A program made the position numbers and the translations under genes. Of a DNA stretch of 16,555 bases, positions 1 through 7,675 are shown piece by piece. Below the pieces are notes generated by a model. That model saw only the letters and a program-made list of their open reading frames with translations, did no database searches and was not told the DNA's origin. Origin of the DNA: an uncultured Clostridia bacterium (lineage in GTDB: Bacteria; Bacillota; Clostridia; Christensenellales; Borkfalkiaceae); the NCBI GenBank assembly GCA_934254825.1, contig CAKQMB010000025.1:1-16555 (forward strand). The letters run 5' to 3'. How positions within the stretch are numbered: the stretch's first letter is position 1; each line of letters starts with the position of its first letter.

Positions 1-49
1 AATCTTGCCTGACGGGCGACTAATCCCTCAAATAAAGAAAAATAAAAAG

Positions 50-107
50 CCAAAGGCAGCGCGGAAGATTTGCCAAGTGGCTTAGCGGCAAACTTCCGCG
101 CCTTTGG
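50..107 (-). terminator. Long hairpin, probable minus-strand terminator (distal of two)
   Basis: The arms at 50-74 and 87-107 pair over about 21 bp, with a 3-nt and a 1-nt bulge on one arm; the loop is about 12 nt. Read on the minus strand the hairpin is followed directly by a T-rich run (complement of the A-rich 31-48), which is the intrinsic terminator layout. On the plus strand no T-run follows. It lies beyond a second terminator at 159-222, so it may end a different minus-strand transcript or act as a backup. Confidence 0.6.
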
Positions 108-152
108 ATTTGATGAGCGGATATGCAACGGGTTGATTTAACGGGTGGGTTT

Positions 153-222
153 AAAAAAAGACGTGTGCTTGTCTTCGGCGAGGCGAAGCCGAGCCGACTT
201 GTATCAAGACAAGCACACGTCT
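153..222 (-). terminator. Minus-strand intrinsic terminator with 17-bp perfect stem
   Basis: Arms 159-175 and 206-222 are perfectly complementary over 17 bp. On the minus strand the stem is followed by seven T (complement of 153-159). This is the first terminator downstream of the minus-strand AraC gene, whose stop is at 446, so it probably ends that transcript. The loop is not plain: 176-196 folds into its own GC-rich hairpin (GGC/GCC and CGGC/GCCG helices separated by tandem mismatches, GAA apex on the plus strand). Confidence 0.75.
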
Positions 223-445
223 TACAATCAACTATGCGAATTAATATGATAAAATTTGCAATTTTAAAGTATCATTTTAAGTGTTAACATGCTAATCGTT
301 ATTAAGAAATCGTTGCGTATTGAAGAGTTTTTGCGTGGCTTAAATTAAGCTTTTATGCGCCTTGCAAAAATCAGATAGTCTTTTTGAGTCTGAACATATA
401 TAACCGTTATTTTGATTCTGATTATTTTTAAGCGTAGCGATACGT
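223..445. other. AT-rich gene-free stretch downstream of the AraC gene
   Basis: No open frame of convincing length or with a ribosome binding site was seen on either strand. The only clear structure is a perfect 13-nt palindrome, gcttaaattaagc, at 338-350, which could be an operator half or chance in AT-rich DNA. Together with the two hairpins upstream this makes 1-445 free of recognisable genes. It would form a long 3' untranslated region if the AraC transcript ends at the hairpin at 159-222. Confidence 0.5.
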
Positions 446-949
446 CTACTTTTTGCGGTAGTGGTTCGGAGAGTTGCCTGTTATGGATTTGAAGGTCTTG
501 AAAAAATGAGGGTAGTCGGGCATGCCGATTTTTTCGGCGATTTGCTGAATCGGTAAGTCGGTAGTTTTAATCAGGTATTTCGTCTCCATGATTCTCTTCT
601 GAACGATGTACGCTTTCGGCGCAATTCCTTTTGCGTTTTTTATAATTGTGTAAAGTTGTTTCTGCGACAGATAAAAATGCGAGCAGAGCGACTGTATGCT
701 TATGTCTTCCGATAGGTGTTCCTGCAAATAATCGTCGAAAATATCGATAAAGTTGTTCTGACTGATAAGTATGATTTTTTGAGACAATGCATACTCGAAC
801 AGAGCGTAAATAAGCGTTTCTATCGCGTTGAACTTTTCCGTTTCGTTGCAATATCCGCTTATTCTCTTTTCGATTTGTCCCTCGTCTTCTTTAGTTTTAA
901 ACGGACCTACGATAAACGAGCCACGATGCGGTTGGTTTCTCATCCGCAA
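446..949 (-). CDS. AraC-family transcriptional regulator, N-terminally truncated
   Basis: A 167-residue DNA-binding protein whose C-terminal half is a complete AraC/XylS two-HTH domain: first helix-turn-helix around residues 81-103, second around 131-153 (motif IAEKIGMPDYPHFFKTFK), ending in the usual SPNHYR box. The N-terminal ~75 residues, with the segment GSFIVGPF at 10-17, look like the tail of the ligand-sensing domain of larger family members, which are usually 250 residues or more. The first start is TTG at 949 (ATG at 943), and neither has a good Shine-Dalgarno. The frame stays open upstream to about 1078 (AKHFLRM precedes the start) but has no conventional start codon there, suggesting the 5' part of the gene was lost. 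It is divergent from the glycosidase operon and could have regulated it. It may be a relic or a short functional regulator. Confidence 0.7.
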   Translation of the reverse strand: MRMRNQPHRGSFIVGPFKTKEDEGQIEKRISGYCNETEKFNAIETLIYALFEYALSQKIILISQNNFIDIFDDYLQEHLSEDISIQSLCSHFYLSQKQLYTIIKNAKGIAPKAYIVQKRIMETKYLIKTTDLPIQQIAEKIGMPDYPHFFKTFKSITGNSPNHYRKK

Positions 950-1177
950 AAATGCTTCGCACCGAAAAAGAGCGCATTTTTTGATGATTTTTTGCGAGCG
1001 TGAGGGTTGCTGTACTGGATGTACTGCGCCCGGAACGGCCGCAGAAAATGGCGAAAAAGACGCCTTTTCGGTAATTAGTGATGACGAATGGAATCCCTAA
1101 GAAATAGAAAATTCATCAAAAGTGCAAAATATGAAACAAAAAATTGTACTGATGATATAGATTTTGTTGCAAAACTA

Positions 1178-1186
1178 TGTTATGAT
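1178..1186 (+). promoter_or_regulatory. Extended -10 promoter of the glycan operon
   Basis: TGTTATGAT at 1178-1186 is a TGn extended -10 motif joined to a near-consensus -10 hexamer (TATGAT, 1181-1186). No good -35 sits 16-18 bp upstream, which is acceptable for an extended -10 promoter. Predicted transcription would begin near 1193, giving a leader of about 24 nt to the ATG at 1217. No other promoter candidate was seen before the next genes, so this may drive the whole plus-strand operon. Confidence 0.5.
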
Positions 1187-1216
1187 AAATGCGAAAAATA
1201 CAAAGGGAACGTTGCT

Positions 1217-2188
1217 ATGACAAACAAAGAGTGGTTTAAGAAAGCGCAGTACGGAATGATGGTTCATTTCGGATTGTATTCCGTTTTAGGCGGAGAATGG
1301 CAGGGAAAACGTATGGGCGGAACCATAGGCGAATGGGCGCAGGCGTATTTCCGTATTCCGAACAAAGAATACGAAAAACTTGCGACCGTTTTCAATCCTA
1401 TATATTTCAATGCGGACGAATGGGTCGACATCGCAATCGACGCGGGAATGAAATATCTCGTAGTTACGGCCAAGCACCACGAGGGTTTTGCTCTTTTTCA
1501 TTCAAAAGCGGATAAATTCAACGTTGTGGACGCAACTCCTTTTAAAAGAGATATTATCAAAGAACTTGCCGAATCTTGCGAGAAAAAGGGTTTGAAACTC
1601 GGATTGTATTATTCTCAGGCTCTCGACTGGCGCGAAAGAAACGCCGGCGGCTGGGGTAAAGAATGCGGACTTAACGTGGACGGAATGAGTTGGGGCAACA
1701 CGTGGGATTTCCCCGATAACGACGGCAAGGATTACGGAGAGGTGTTTGAAAGAAAAATCAAGCCGCAGGTTAAGGAACTTCTCACAAACTACGGAGACGT
1801 CGCGCTGATCTGGTTCGACACGCCGCACACGATCAGCGAAGAGCAGTCGAAAGAACTTTACGATATGGTAAAAACTCTTCAGCCCGATTGCCTTATAAAT
1901 TCGAGAATAGGCGCGGCGGGTTGCAAGTGCGATTATATAAGTTGGGGCGATAACGAAATCCCCGACGAATATCAGGACGGTTCGATGATGTTTGAAACCC
2001 CCGCTACCTTAAACGATACCTGGGGTTATAAGCCCTACGATCAGAACTGGAAAAGCGCGGAAACAATAAAACAAATCAGAAAGCACCTGAACGATAGAGG
2101 AATAAATTATCTTTTGAACGTAGGTCCGGATTATCTCGGGAGAATACCTGCGCCGTGCGTGGAAATTTTAAAACAGGCAAAAATATAA
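1217..2188 (+). CDS. GH29 alpha-L-fucosidase, cytoplasmic, catalytic domain only
   Basis: A 323-residue glycosidase expected to release alpha-linked L-fucose from oligosaccharides. Visible GH29 features are the N-terminal WFKKAQYGMMVHFGLYS (6-22), KHHEGF (86-91), the nucleophile strand LIWFDTPH with Asp201, and FETPATLNDTWGY (259-271), where Glu260 lies in the segment that usually supplies the acid/base. The protein stops just after LLNVGPDYLGRIP (299-311), so the C-terminal beta-sandwich of many fucosidases is absent. There is no signal peptide, so it should act inside the cell on imported sugars. The frame extends upstream to 1088, but ATG 1217 is chosen because an AAGGG element sits about nine bases before it, the GH29 homology begins there, and the promoter at 1178-1186 lies inside the longer reading. 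It is the first gene of the plus-strand operon, 13 nt before the next. Confidence 0.88.
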   Translation: MTNKEWFKKAQYGMMVHFGLYSVLGGEWQGKRMGGTIGEWAQAYFRIPNKEYEKLATVFNPIYFNADEWVDIAIDAGMKYLVVTAKHHEGFALFHSKADKFNVVDATPFKRDIIKELAESCEKKGLKLGLYYSQALDWRERNAGGWGKECGLNVDGMSWGNTWDFPDNDGKDYGEVFERKIKPQVKELLTNYGDVALIWFDTPHTISEEQSKELYDMVKTLQPDCLINSRIGAAGCKCDYISWGDNEIPDEYQDGSMMFETPATLNDTWGYKPYDQNWKSAETIKQIRKHLNDRGINYLLNVGPDYLGRIPAPCVEILKQAKI

Positions 2189-2201
2189 AAAGGTGAAGAA
2201 G

Positions 2202-4097
2202 ATGAAGAAAGAAAAGATTTTATCTGTAGTTATGGCAACGAGCCTTCTTTTGGGAACGGCGGGCTGCGGCGGAGAGACAGGCGGAAACTCGGAAACAAAC
2301 CCGAGCGACAGCAGTATGTGCGGGAAATATACCACACCGTTAAACGACGCGTATGCCCAGACGATAAACAGTCTTGTCGCGACCGACGCTTTAGGCAGAA
2401 GTTTTGGGGAAAGCGCGATAAGCGGAAGCGATAAAAACGTGGGCATGTTTTATTTCGTGTGGCACGGCGAGCATAACGAAGCGGGTATTTTCGACGTTAC
2501 GAAACTCGACGAAACCGCCCCCGGCAGCCTCTGGAGCGAGCAGCCGAACACCGTTTCGCCGCTTAACGCGGCGCATTATTGGGGCGAGCCGTTATACGGT
2601 TATTACGCGTCGGACGATCCGTGGGTTTTGGAAAGGCATCTCGAACTTTTGACGATGTCGGGCATGGATTATCTTGCGCTCGATCTTACGAATATTTCGA
2701 TTTACGAAAAGAACGTCCGCGCGCTTTTGGATAAAGTGGTCGAAATTCAGGCGCAAGGTTGGAATCCTCCGCGCATTTGCGCGCTGTTATCGGGCGCGGA
2801 GAACGATTCTCCCGACGACGTCGGAAGAATAACCGAATTCTACGAAAAATTCTATAAAAACGAAAAATATAACGACGTATGGTATAAAGTTGACGGAAAA
2901 CCGCTTATCGGGTTGGGAATGAAATGGGCTTTCGACGGACTTTCCGACGAGATAAAAAACAGCCTGCATTTCAGAAATATTGTCTGGCCGTTCCAGACTC
3001 CTTCGTCTTATCCGAACGATATGTCCTGGATGGATTGGGAATATCCTCAGCGAGTTTACGATATGGACGGCTTTATGAGCGTTTCGGTCGCTCAGCATAA
3101 TTCTTATGCGTTCAGTAAGTCCGTAAACCCCGACACCGCCGACGTTTCGTATAACGAAAACAGAGGGCGCGGGTGGAGTTATACGTCCGAAAAGAATATA
3201 GCGGCAAACGCCGTGAGAGGCACAAACTTGCAAACGCAGTGGAACACGGCGCACGAAAATCGCGCAGAGATCAAAGAAGTTATGGTCACGGGCTGGAACG
3301 AGTGGATAGCGTTCAAACTTCCCGGGACGAGTTATAAACGTTTCGATGACAACGACCTCGGCAGAGTCTGCTTTGTGGACGCCTGCAATATGGAATTCTC
3401 GCGCGACCTTGAAATGATGAAAGGCGGTTATGCCGATAACTTTTTCTTGCAGAATATGCTGAACGTAAGAGATTTCAAGAGCAATAAAGCGAAAGTCGCT
3501 TACGCGGGAGCAAAGGGCAGCCCCGAACTTGACGGAAACTTTGCGGGAGCGCGCGTTTATCTCGATTTCGAGGGCGACGCGATTGCCCGTAACTTCCGCC
3601 GCGCGGACGGAAAAGAAACTTACGTCAACCGGACTAACAGAAACGACATAATAAAAACCGAAGTCGTCAACGACGATAAAAACCTTTATATTAAGGTTAC
3701 GACCAAAGACGAAATAGTCGTCGACGAAACAAAAACCAACAATATGAACGTCCTTCTCTCGGTCAAGGGTGTTTCGGGCGCGAACTGGAACGGTTATAAT
3801 TTTATCGTGAACAGAATCCCCGCGGGCAAGGGTTTTGGCAAAACCAAACTCGAAAAGGTTTCGGAAAACGGCAAATTCGCATTTTCAGGCGTTACCGATT
3901 GCGACTCCTATCTTGCGGGCAATGTGTTCGTCGTTAAAATTCCGCTCTTAAGCCTCGGAATAAACTCTTCGGAGTTTACCGTGGACTTTAAAGTCGCGGA
4001 CGGAATTTCCGATCAGGGAAATATCGACAACTATTATACCGACGGAGACTCGGCGCCTATCGGCAGGCTCAATTACAGATATAATTCGGGGGTATAA
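2202..4097 (+). CDS. GH71/99-like glycosidase lipoprotein with C-terminal CBM9-like domain
   Basis: A 631-residue predicted surface lipoprotein: a short basic N-terminus, a hydrophobic stretch and a lipobox-like LGTAGC with Cys22. Residues ~78-420 resemble the GH71/GH99-like TIM-barrel group: VGMFYFVWHG (80-89), YYASDDPWVLERHLELL (134-150), MDYLALDLTN (155-164), GKPLIG (232-237) and VTGWNEWIA (362-370). Some members are endo-alpha-mannosidases, but the exact specificity cannot be read here. Residues ~437-630 look like a CBM9/DOMON-type beta-sandwich (SPELDG, then NLYIKV), probably for carbohydrate binding. ATG 2202 is preferred over GTG 2193 because AGGTGA at 2191-2196 is a well-spaced ribosome binding site for it. 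Placed second in the operon, it would act outside the cell before import. Confidence 0.75.
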   Translation: MKKEKILSVVMATSLLLGTAGCGGETGGNSETNPSDSSMCGKYTTPLNDAYAQTINSLVATDALGRSFGESAISGSDKNVGMFYFVWHGEHNEAGIFDVTKLDETAPGSLWSEQPNTVSPLNAAHYWGEPLYGYYASDDPWVLERHLELLTMSGMDYLALDLTNISIYEKNVRALLDKVVEIQAQGWNPPRICALLSGAENDSPDDVGRITEFYEKFYKNEKYNDVWYKVDGKPLIGLGMKWAFDGLSDEIKNSLHFRNIVWPFQTPSSYPNDMSWMDWEYPQRVYDMDGFMSVSVAQHNSYAFSKSVNPDTADVSYNENRGRGWSYTSEKNIAANAVRGTNLQTQWNTAHENRAEIKEVMVTGWNEWIAFKLPGTSYKRFDDNDLGRVCFVDACNMEFSRDLEMMKGGYADNFFLQNMLNVRDFKSNKAKVAYAGAKGSPELDGNFAGARVYLDFEGDAIARNFRRADGKETYVNRTNRNDIIKTEVVNDDKNLYIKVTTKDEIVVDETKTNNMNVLLSVKGVSGANWNGYNFIVNRIPAGKGFGKTKLEKVSENGKFAFSGVTDCDSYLAGNVFVVKIPLLSLGINSSEFTVDFKVADGISDQGNIDNYYTDGDSAPIGRLNYRYNSGV

Positions 4098-4098
4098 C

Positions 4099-4881
4099 TT
4101 GAAAAGACTTTATTACACTTCCGAAGCGGATGTCCTTCATCATATTTATCTGAAAGAGGACGACGAATTGTCTTATTTCAGCGAATTTCACGACAGTATC
4201 GAATTTATTTTCATAACGCAAGGCAAGGTAGACGCGTTTTTATACGATAAAAAATTCGAACTTTGCGAGGGCGATATTTTCTATGCGGACAGTTACGAAG
4301 TGCACAGATACCAAAAGGCTGCGGAAAACTCAAAAGTTATCGTGTGCGTTTTAAGCCGCGAATACTTCAAGAAGTTCAAGAAAATATATAAAGACAGCAA
4401 ATTCCCGACCGTTATGACGGACAAGGAGAAAAACAAGAAGTTGTTTTCTCTTATAAAGATGTGGAAAGAAGATCTTTCTTCGTCTTATCTCAAAAATACG
4501 GGGTACGCCTGCCTGTTGTTCTCTTACGTCGTCGACGCGTATCCGCTCGTCGGGAAAAAGAACATAGAGCAGAACAATTTCGTGAAGAACATTTTAGAGT
4601 ATACCAATCTGCATTATACCGGAAACATAACGCTCGGCGGGATTTCGAAAGAACTCGGATATTCGATAGGATACTGCTCGAAAGTTTTGAAGTCGGTTAC
4701 GGGTTATCCTTTCAACGATTACGTAAATCTTTTAAGGCTTGCTAAGGTGGACGAGTATCTGTCGGACAAAACGCGCAACACAACCAAAACTCAGATTCTT
4801 TACGAATGCGGGTTCAATTCCACGGTTACGTATTATCGCGTAAGAAAGAAATTTGCCGATATAAACGGGGGAAAAGAGTGA
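4099..4881 (+). CDS. AraC-family regulator with N-terminal cupin sensor
   Basis: A 260-residue one-component regulator. Residues ~25-90 form a cupin-like sensing domain (HDSIEFIFITQGKVDAFL at 31-48, CEGDIFYADSYEVHRY at 56-71, the usual arrangement for AraC sugar sensors). Residues ~160-256 carry the two HTH units, the first around 176-198 (ISKELGYSIGYCSKVLKSVTG) and the second around 228-252 (TQILYECGFNSTVTYYRVRKKF). It starts with TTG at 4099, one base after the previous stop, with a run of G at 4088-4092 as ribosome binding site. Lying inside the operon between an extracellular glycosidase and the oxidoreductase, it most likely activates this locus in response to an imported sugar. The ligand is unknown. 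Confidence 0.88.
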   Translation: MKRLYYTSEADVLHHIYLKEDDELSYFSEFHDSIEFIFITQGKVDAFLYDKKFELCEGDIFYADSYEVHRYQKAAENSKVIVCVLSREYFKKFKKIYKDSKFPTVMTDKEKNKKLFSLIKMWKEDLSSSYLKNTGYACLLFSYVVDAYPLVGKKNIEQNNFVKNILEYTNLHYTGNITLGGISKELGYSIGYCSKVLKSVTGYPFNDYVNLLRLAKVDEYLSDKTRNTTKTQILYECGFNSTVTYYRVRKKFADINGGKE

Positions 4882-4919
4882 TCGAAAACAAGAGAATGCG
4901 AAGATCAAGGAAAATCAGA

Positions 4920-6218
4920 ATGAAAAAAAATAAAATCATTACGGTTTCGATAATAGGCGTCGGCGCAAGGGGCGGAAACGCTTACGGCGTGTATATCAAT
5001 GAACTTAAGGACAAATTTAAAATAGTTTCGCTTTGCGATATAAGCGAGGTTAAACTCAAAAAATTCGGCGACAGATTCGGTATCCCCGAAAAAAACAGAT
5101 TTACGTCCGAAGAAGAATTTTTCAAAGAGAAAAGAAGCGATATTTTAATCGTTGCGAGTCTTGACAAACTTCACGTAAAAATGGCGAAAGAGGGGCTTAA
5201 CGCCGGTTACGACATTCTTCTCGAAAAGCCGATATCGGATAACCCGACGGAACTTAGGGAACTCGCCGAACTTGCGAAAGAAAAGGGCAGAATGGTAATG
5301 GTATGCCACGTTCTTCGTTACACGGTTATGATACGAAAGATTAAAGAAATTCTCAACAGCGGGGCAATCGGACAACTTATTTCGATAGACCACACCGAAA
5401 ACGTAGTTTACTGGCACGAAGCGCATTCGTACGTGCGCGGTAACTGGCGCAAAAGCGAGGATACCACGCCTATGATAATGGCTAAATGTTGCCACGATCT
5501 CGACCTTATTCAGTATTTCATCGGTTCAAAGTGCAAGTCTGTTTCCTCTATGGGAGATCTGAGATATTTCAATAAAAAGCATATGCCCGAGGGCGCGGCG
5601 GAGAGGTGTCTGGATTGCAAATACAAGGAGCAATGCCCTTACAGCGCGGAGACGATTTATCTTAAAGCCTGGCAAAACGACGGGCGTCCCGCCTGGACGT
5701 TGCCTGTAAGCAACATTACCGACGCGTACCCCTTAACCGACGAAACTATTTTAAAGTCGCTTAAAACCACGGATTACGGAAAATGCGTTTTCGATTGCGA
5801 TAACGACGTTGTTGACAATCAGACAACGATAATGACTTTTGAAAACGGCGTTACGGCGACTTTGAAGATGGAAGCATTCGTAAAATACGGCGGCAGGGAT
5901 ATCAGGTTTTTCGGAAGCGAGGGCGAACTCGATCTTTGCGAAGGCGCGGACAAAATAACTCTGAAGAGATATAACGACGCCGACGAAGAATGGAAGATTT
6001 CCGAACTTAAAGATGCTTTGGGTGGCAAAGGCGACGGCGACCACGGCGGCGGAGATCACAGGATGATAGACAGGCTTTACGAGATTTACACGACCGATAA
6101 AAACACCGTGGATTCGTCTTTGGAAAAATCGATAGAAAGCCACTATATGGCTATCGCGGCGGAGGAATCGAGGCTCGGCGGCGGAAAACTTGTGAAACTT
6201 GACAAATACAGAAAATAA
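4920..6218 (+). CDS. Gfo/Idh/MocA-family NAD(P)-dependent oxidoreductase with cysteine cluster
   Basis: A 432-residue cytoplasmic protein. Its Rossmann domain begins at once (VSIIGVGARGG, 9-19), followed by CD at 39-40 (end of beta-2), EKP at 102-104, the family's catalytic-lysine motif, and KCCHDLDLI at 189-197. A distinctive cluster, CLDCKYKEQCPY (230-241), together with Cys190/Cys191, resembles a metal-binding or structural motif seen in one clostridial branch of the family. The C-terminus has GDHGGGDHRMID. Substrate is unknown; relatives oxidise sugars or inositols, and some Gfo/Idh proteins act as NAD-dependent glycosidases (GH109 type). ATG 4920 is chosen because AAGGA lies eight bases upstream and the Rossmann fold starts there. 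GTG 4878, overlapping the preceding stop and preceded by GGGGGA, is a credible alternative adding 14 residues. Confidence 0.85.
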   Translation: MKKNKIITVSIIGVGARGGNAYGVYINELKDKFKIVSLCDISEVKLKKFGDRFGIPEKNRFTSEEEFFKEKRSDILIVASLDKLHVKMAKEGLNAGYDILLEKPISDNPTELRELAELAKEKGRMVMVCHVLRYTVMIRKIKEILNSGAIGQLISIDHTENVVYWHEAHSYVRGNWRKSEDTTPMIMAKCCHDLDLIQYFIGSKCKSVSSMGDLRYFNKKHMPEGAAERCLDCKYKEQCPYSAETIYLKAWQNDGRPAWTLPVSNITDAYPLTDETILKSLKTTDYGKCVFDCDNDVVDNQTTIMTFENGVTATLKMEAFVKYGGRDIRFFGSEGELDLCEGADKITLKRYNDADEEWKISELKDALGGKGDGDHGGGDHRMIDRLYEIYTTDKNTVDSSLEKSIESHYMAIAAEESRLGGGKLVKLDKYRK

Positions 6219-6235
6219 TTATCAGGGAGAAAATC

Positions 6236-7675
6236 ATGAAAAAAATAGTAACTTTATTGATTGCGGCAATGCTTATGTCGGCTGCGCTCGTCGGTTGCGG
6301 CGGCGGAAGCAGCGGCGACAATAAGCAAAGCGACGGAAAAGAAAAGTTTAACCTCACGATCACCGTTCAGAAAGAGGGCGGCGAGGTTGAACTCATGGAA
6401 CTTTTCAAAGAGGCTTACGAGAAAAAGAACCCCGACGTCAATATCGTAATCAAGGACTTTAAGGGCGCGCTCTTCGAATCTTATATGTCGAAATACGCAA
6501 TGAGCGAAAAAGACCTGCCCATGATGATATGGATGCCGGATGACCAGTTCGATTATTACGCGGCGGGCGGATATTTCGTCGATTTGCGCAAATATTACGA
6601 ACAAAGCTCGGATACGGACTATTCGCTTTACTACGAAAGTATGCTTCACGCGGCTTCGTATTCGGACGAATTCCGTCCCACTACTTCCTATACAGGAGAT
6701 TTGTCCGGGCTTGAAGCGAATAATGCCAGACAATACGGAATATATTTCGCGCCGAGAGATTACAATCAAATTGCCATTATTTACAATAAAAAGTTGTTCG
6801 ATAGTTTCGGCATAGAAGTTCCCGATACTTCCGACGGTTGGTCTTTCGAAGAGTATGTTGCGCTTATCAAACAGATAGCCGATAAAATCAAAGCAGGAGG
6901 CAATAAGGATCTTGCAAAGAGAGCTGCTAACGTTTTCCTCCCCTGGGAGCCTGTTTATACCACCGTATTCAACGCGTTGGGTTCGGACGGACTTGTGAAA
7001 GACGGAAAGTACAATTGCGCAAGCGATAAGAATAAGGAGATATTCGAATATCTGTATAATGAGATTTACAGCGTAAAACAGCGTTTCGACGCAAATGATT
7101 CCTTTGCAAACGGCACGGTGTTTATGACTACGGCTTCTCGTCCGCTCGTAAAATCTTATGCCGAAAGAATTAAAAATTCGGACGGAACGCCCGCGATTGA
7201 TTTTCTTCCGTATCCCACCGAATACGTTGCCGCCGGATGTTCCGGTTACGGCATAACCAGTATTCATGAGAATGAAACTCAAACGGTTAACGGAGTAACG
7301 AAAACCGTCGGGGAACTCGCGTGGGATTTTATCAAATTTATAATTTCGGAAGAAGGGCAGGAACTTTCCGGGGCGTCGGGCTATACTCAGCCTATATTGA
7401 AATCTCTTGCGGAAACGGGCAGTTGGCTTAAAGCGATAGATGAAAATCTCAACCACAAGGCATTCGCACAAGGGAAAGAACTTTCTCAAACGCTGTTCAA
7501 CGCTTTCGATCCTCAGAGCAGAGCGGGACTTCGCAGCATATTTACAACCACGTTCGGCGCGTTGCAGGACGTAAATACGGGTTCGATAAATAATATGACG
7601 AGCAATACTTTCCCGAAATACAATGACGCTTTCGATAAGGAAGCGCAGTTCTTCAATCCTTCTAAATATGAATAA
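6236..7675 (+). CDS. Sugar ABC transporter substrate-binding lipoprotein (family 1)
   Basis: A 479-residue extracellular solute-binding protein tethered by a lipid: the signal peptide ends in ALVGC with Cys21, followed by a Gly/Ser linker. The mature part shows the family 1 layout: FNLTITVQKEGGEVELMELFKEAYEKKNPDV-type beginning, MPMMIWMPDDQF-like segment near residue 100, IAIIYNKKLFDSFGIEVP around 178-198, and LAWDFIKFIISEEGQE around 360-378. It delivers sugar to the two permeases encoded directly downstream. A good AGGGAG ribosome binding site sits six bases before ATG 6236, and the gene lies 17 nt after the oxidoreductase. Its 3' end overlaps the first permease by 8 nt, implying translational coupling. 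The bound sugar cannot be read from sequence; context suggests an oligosaccharide. Confidence 0.9.
   Translation: MKKIVTLLIAAMLMSAALVGCGGGSSGDNKQSDGKEKFNLTITVQKEGGEVELMELFKEAYEKKNPDVNIVIKDFKGALFESYMSKYAMSEKDLPMMIWMPDDQFDYYAAGGYFVDLRKYYEQSSDTDYSLYYESMLHAASYSDEFRPTTSYTGDLSGLEANNARQYGIYFAPRDYNQIAIIYNKKLFDSFGIEVPDTSDGWSFEEYVALIKQIADKIKAGGNKDLAKRAANVFLPWEPVYTTVFNALGSDGLVKDGKYNCASDKNKEIFEYLYNEIYSVKQRFDANDSFANGTVFMTTASRPLVKSYAERIKNSDGTPAIDFLPYPTEYVAAGCSGYGITSIHENETQTVNGVTKTVGELAWDFIKFIISEEGQELSGASGYTQPILKSLAETGSWLKAIDENLNHKAFAQGKELSQTLFNAFDPQSRAGLRSIFTTTFGALQDVNTGSINNMTSNTFPKYNDAFDKEAQFFNPSKYE

Noticed and set aside
236..300. Short 13-codon ORF beginning at the ATG near 246
   Set aside because: No ribosome binding site and a random AT-rich sequence; nothing supports a small protein.
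1050..1072. CGAAAA...TTTTCG mini-hairpin in the divergent region
   Set aside because: Only about six AU-rich base pairs with no T-run in a useful position; may be chance.
1088..1216. Upstream extension of the fucosidase by 43 codons
   Set aside because: It contains the extended -10 promoter, shows no similarity to GH29 N-termini, and the ATG at 1217 has its own ribosome binding site.
6254..7489. A 411-codon open frame on the minus strand, opposite the binding-protein gene
   Set aside because: It is a shadow of the codon bias of the plus-strand gene: the protein has Arg/Phe/Ile-rich composition with no recognisable domain, and the plus-strand lipoprotein in the same place is certain.
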